Source of the DNA: Mucinivorans hirudinis
GTDB lineage: Bacteria; Bacteroidota; Bacteroidia; Bacteroidales; Rikenellaceae
Assembly (NCBI GenBank): GCA_000723505.1
Contig: HG934468.1
Location: 652,798-716,797 of the forward strand
Reading direction: 5' to 3'
Length of the DNA stretch: 64,000 nt
In this document: piece by piece, positions 60,292 through 64,000 of the stretch
Layout: each line of letters begins with the position of its first letter
Position numbering within the stretch: the stretch's first letter is position 1
The notes under the pieces: generated by a model
Seen by the model: only the letters and a program-made list of their open reading frames with translations
Told to the model about the DNA's origin: nothing
Database searches by the model: none
Made by a program: the position numbers and the translations under genes

Positions 60292-60300
60292 TTTTGTTGA

Positions 60301-63543
<3,243 letters not shown>

Positions 63544-63688
63544 AACATATCTCCTTACTCAAAAAGACGAGGAATCCCCCTTTTTTAGGATTGTCGCACT
63601 TTTGAGTTCGTAAATCACAGTAATGTAACGCATTAGTTAATTTATACAGGACAGGGTTAGAGCCTAATTAGGTAATATAATGGCATAA

Positions 63689-64000
63689 ACAACCCTTTTT
63701 TGGCGAAATACCCTTTTTTCCCGCAAACACATCACAGAGACACAGCAGCGGTTTCGTTTGAAGAAGTTGAGTTATAAGGTAAATTTGGCTCTGCGAAAGC
63801 TTCAGAAGATTATCAAATACAAGGAGAAGATTACTTGGTATGCGGCTCGAGGTAGATTTATTACTGAGATGATTTCGGCAGATATCCATCCGGTTGTTGT
63901 GGCCGAGATGGCTGGAAATAGCCCAAATACCATTTACAAACACTACTACAAGAATACGGATTACAAAAAGATTGATGCGAAAGTGGATAAGGTGTTCGGT
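63689..64000 (+). pseudogene. Tyrosine recombinase-like fragment, runs off the right edge
   Basis: A plus-strand frame without an initiator, open from the stop before 63689 to the window end. KITWYAARGRFITEMISADI then VAEMAGNSPNTIYKHYYKNTDYKK resembles the box-II end of tyrosine integrases, with a Tyr at the usual site in TIYKHYYK, though the HxxR motif is altered. The N-terminal part is lacking, so it is probably a truncated or decayed integrase. Bases 63544-63688 show nothing recognisable. Confidence 0.4.

Overview
The window looks like chromosome of an anaerobic gut Bacteroidales bacterium. The evidence is the promoter box TAnnTTTG in front of many genes, a SusC/SusD pair, Bacteroides-type conjugative transposon genes (traN, traO, traQ, pcfJ), an Frd/Sdh fumarate reductase operon of the CAB type, pta-ackA, and one [FeFe]-hydrogenase maturase (hydG). 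Genus cannot be fixed from the sequence alone; a Rikenellaceae-like relative would fit.

The left 28 kb is accessory DNA built by repeated insertion. It holds conjugative-element remnants (pcfJ end, a small ORF, a pyrimidine-dimer glycosylase, a DUF1273/SLOG gene, traQ, traO and a 5'-truncated traN) broken up by an IS110 element, an IS4 element and two inverted IS256 copies. The IS256 pair marks the junction to a SusC-SusD-PepSY uptake operon. Then come an IS3 element carrying a 216-bp ISL3-type MITE in its tail, and a broken RiPP (GG-Bacteroidales type) gene cluster. In that cluster the radical SAM maturase is truncated, and the lipoprotein is split from the cysteine-rich precursor by a three-deep nest of IS elements (IS1, containing IS4, with IS630 placed inside the IS4 target duplication). 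A truncated and a complete ISL3 copy, head to head, close the region. From 25 to 28.5 kb there is a small cluster with a VOC protein, a WYL regulator, DUF3788, an AlkD-like HEAT protein and a class A beta-lactamase.

From about 28.7 kb the DNA is mostly orderly chromosome. First is a glycoside operon (GH29, Gfo/Idh/MocA oxidoreductase, HEAT plus two DUF1080 domains). Then come fbaA preceded by an AAA ATPase / PD-(D/E)XK nuclease pair that seems to share one promoter with it, a thioesterase divergent from fluC/crcB, and pta-ackA-DUF4301. Next are tgt-lptG, DUF4254-GT9, ltaE-hydG, frdCAB, rubrerythrin, SDR-LuxE, dapA with an HI0933-like flavoprotein, tRNA-Glu, der and a GH2 beta-galactosidase. 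The right edge carries a fragment resembling a tyrosine recombinase.

The most interesting items are: (1) a promoter-RNA-terminator unit before the DUF1273 gene, whose 5' arm copies the gene's start-codon region and whose 3' arm can pair with either one; (2) the dismantled RiPP locus with a possible ATG-to-ACG start change; (3) the ATPase-nuclease cassette lodged upstream of fbaA; and (4) insertion histories readable from exact target-site duplications.
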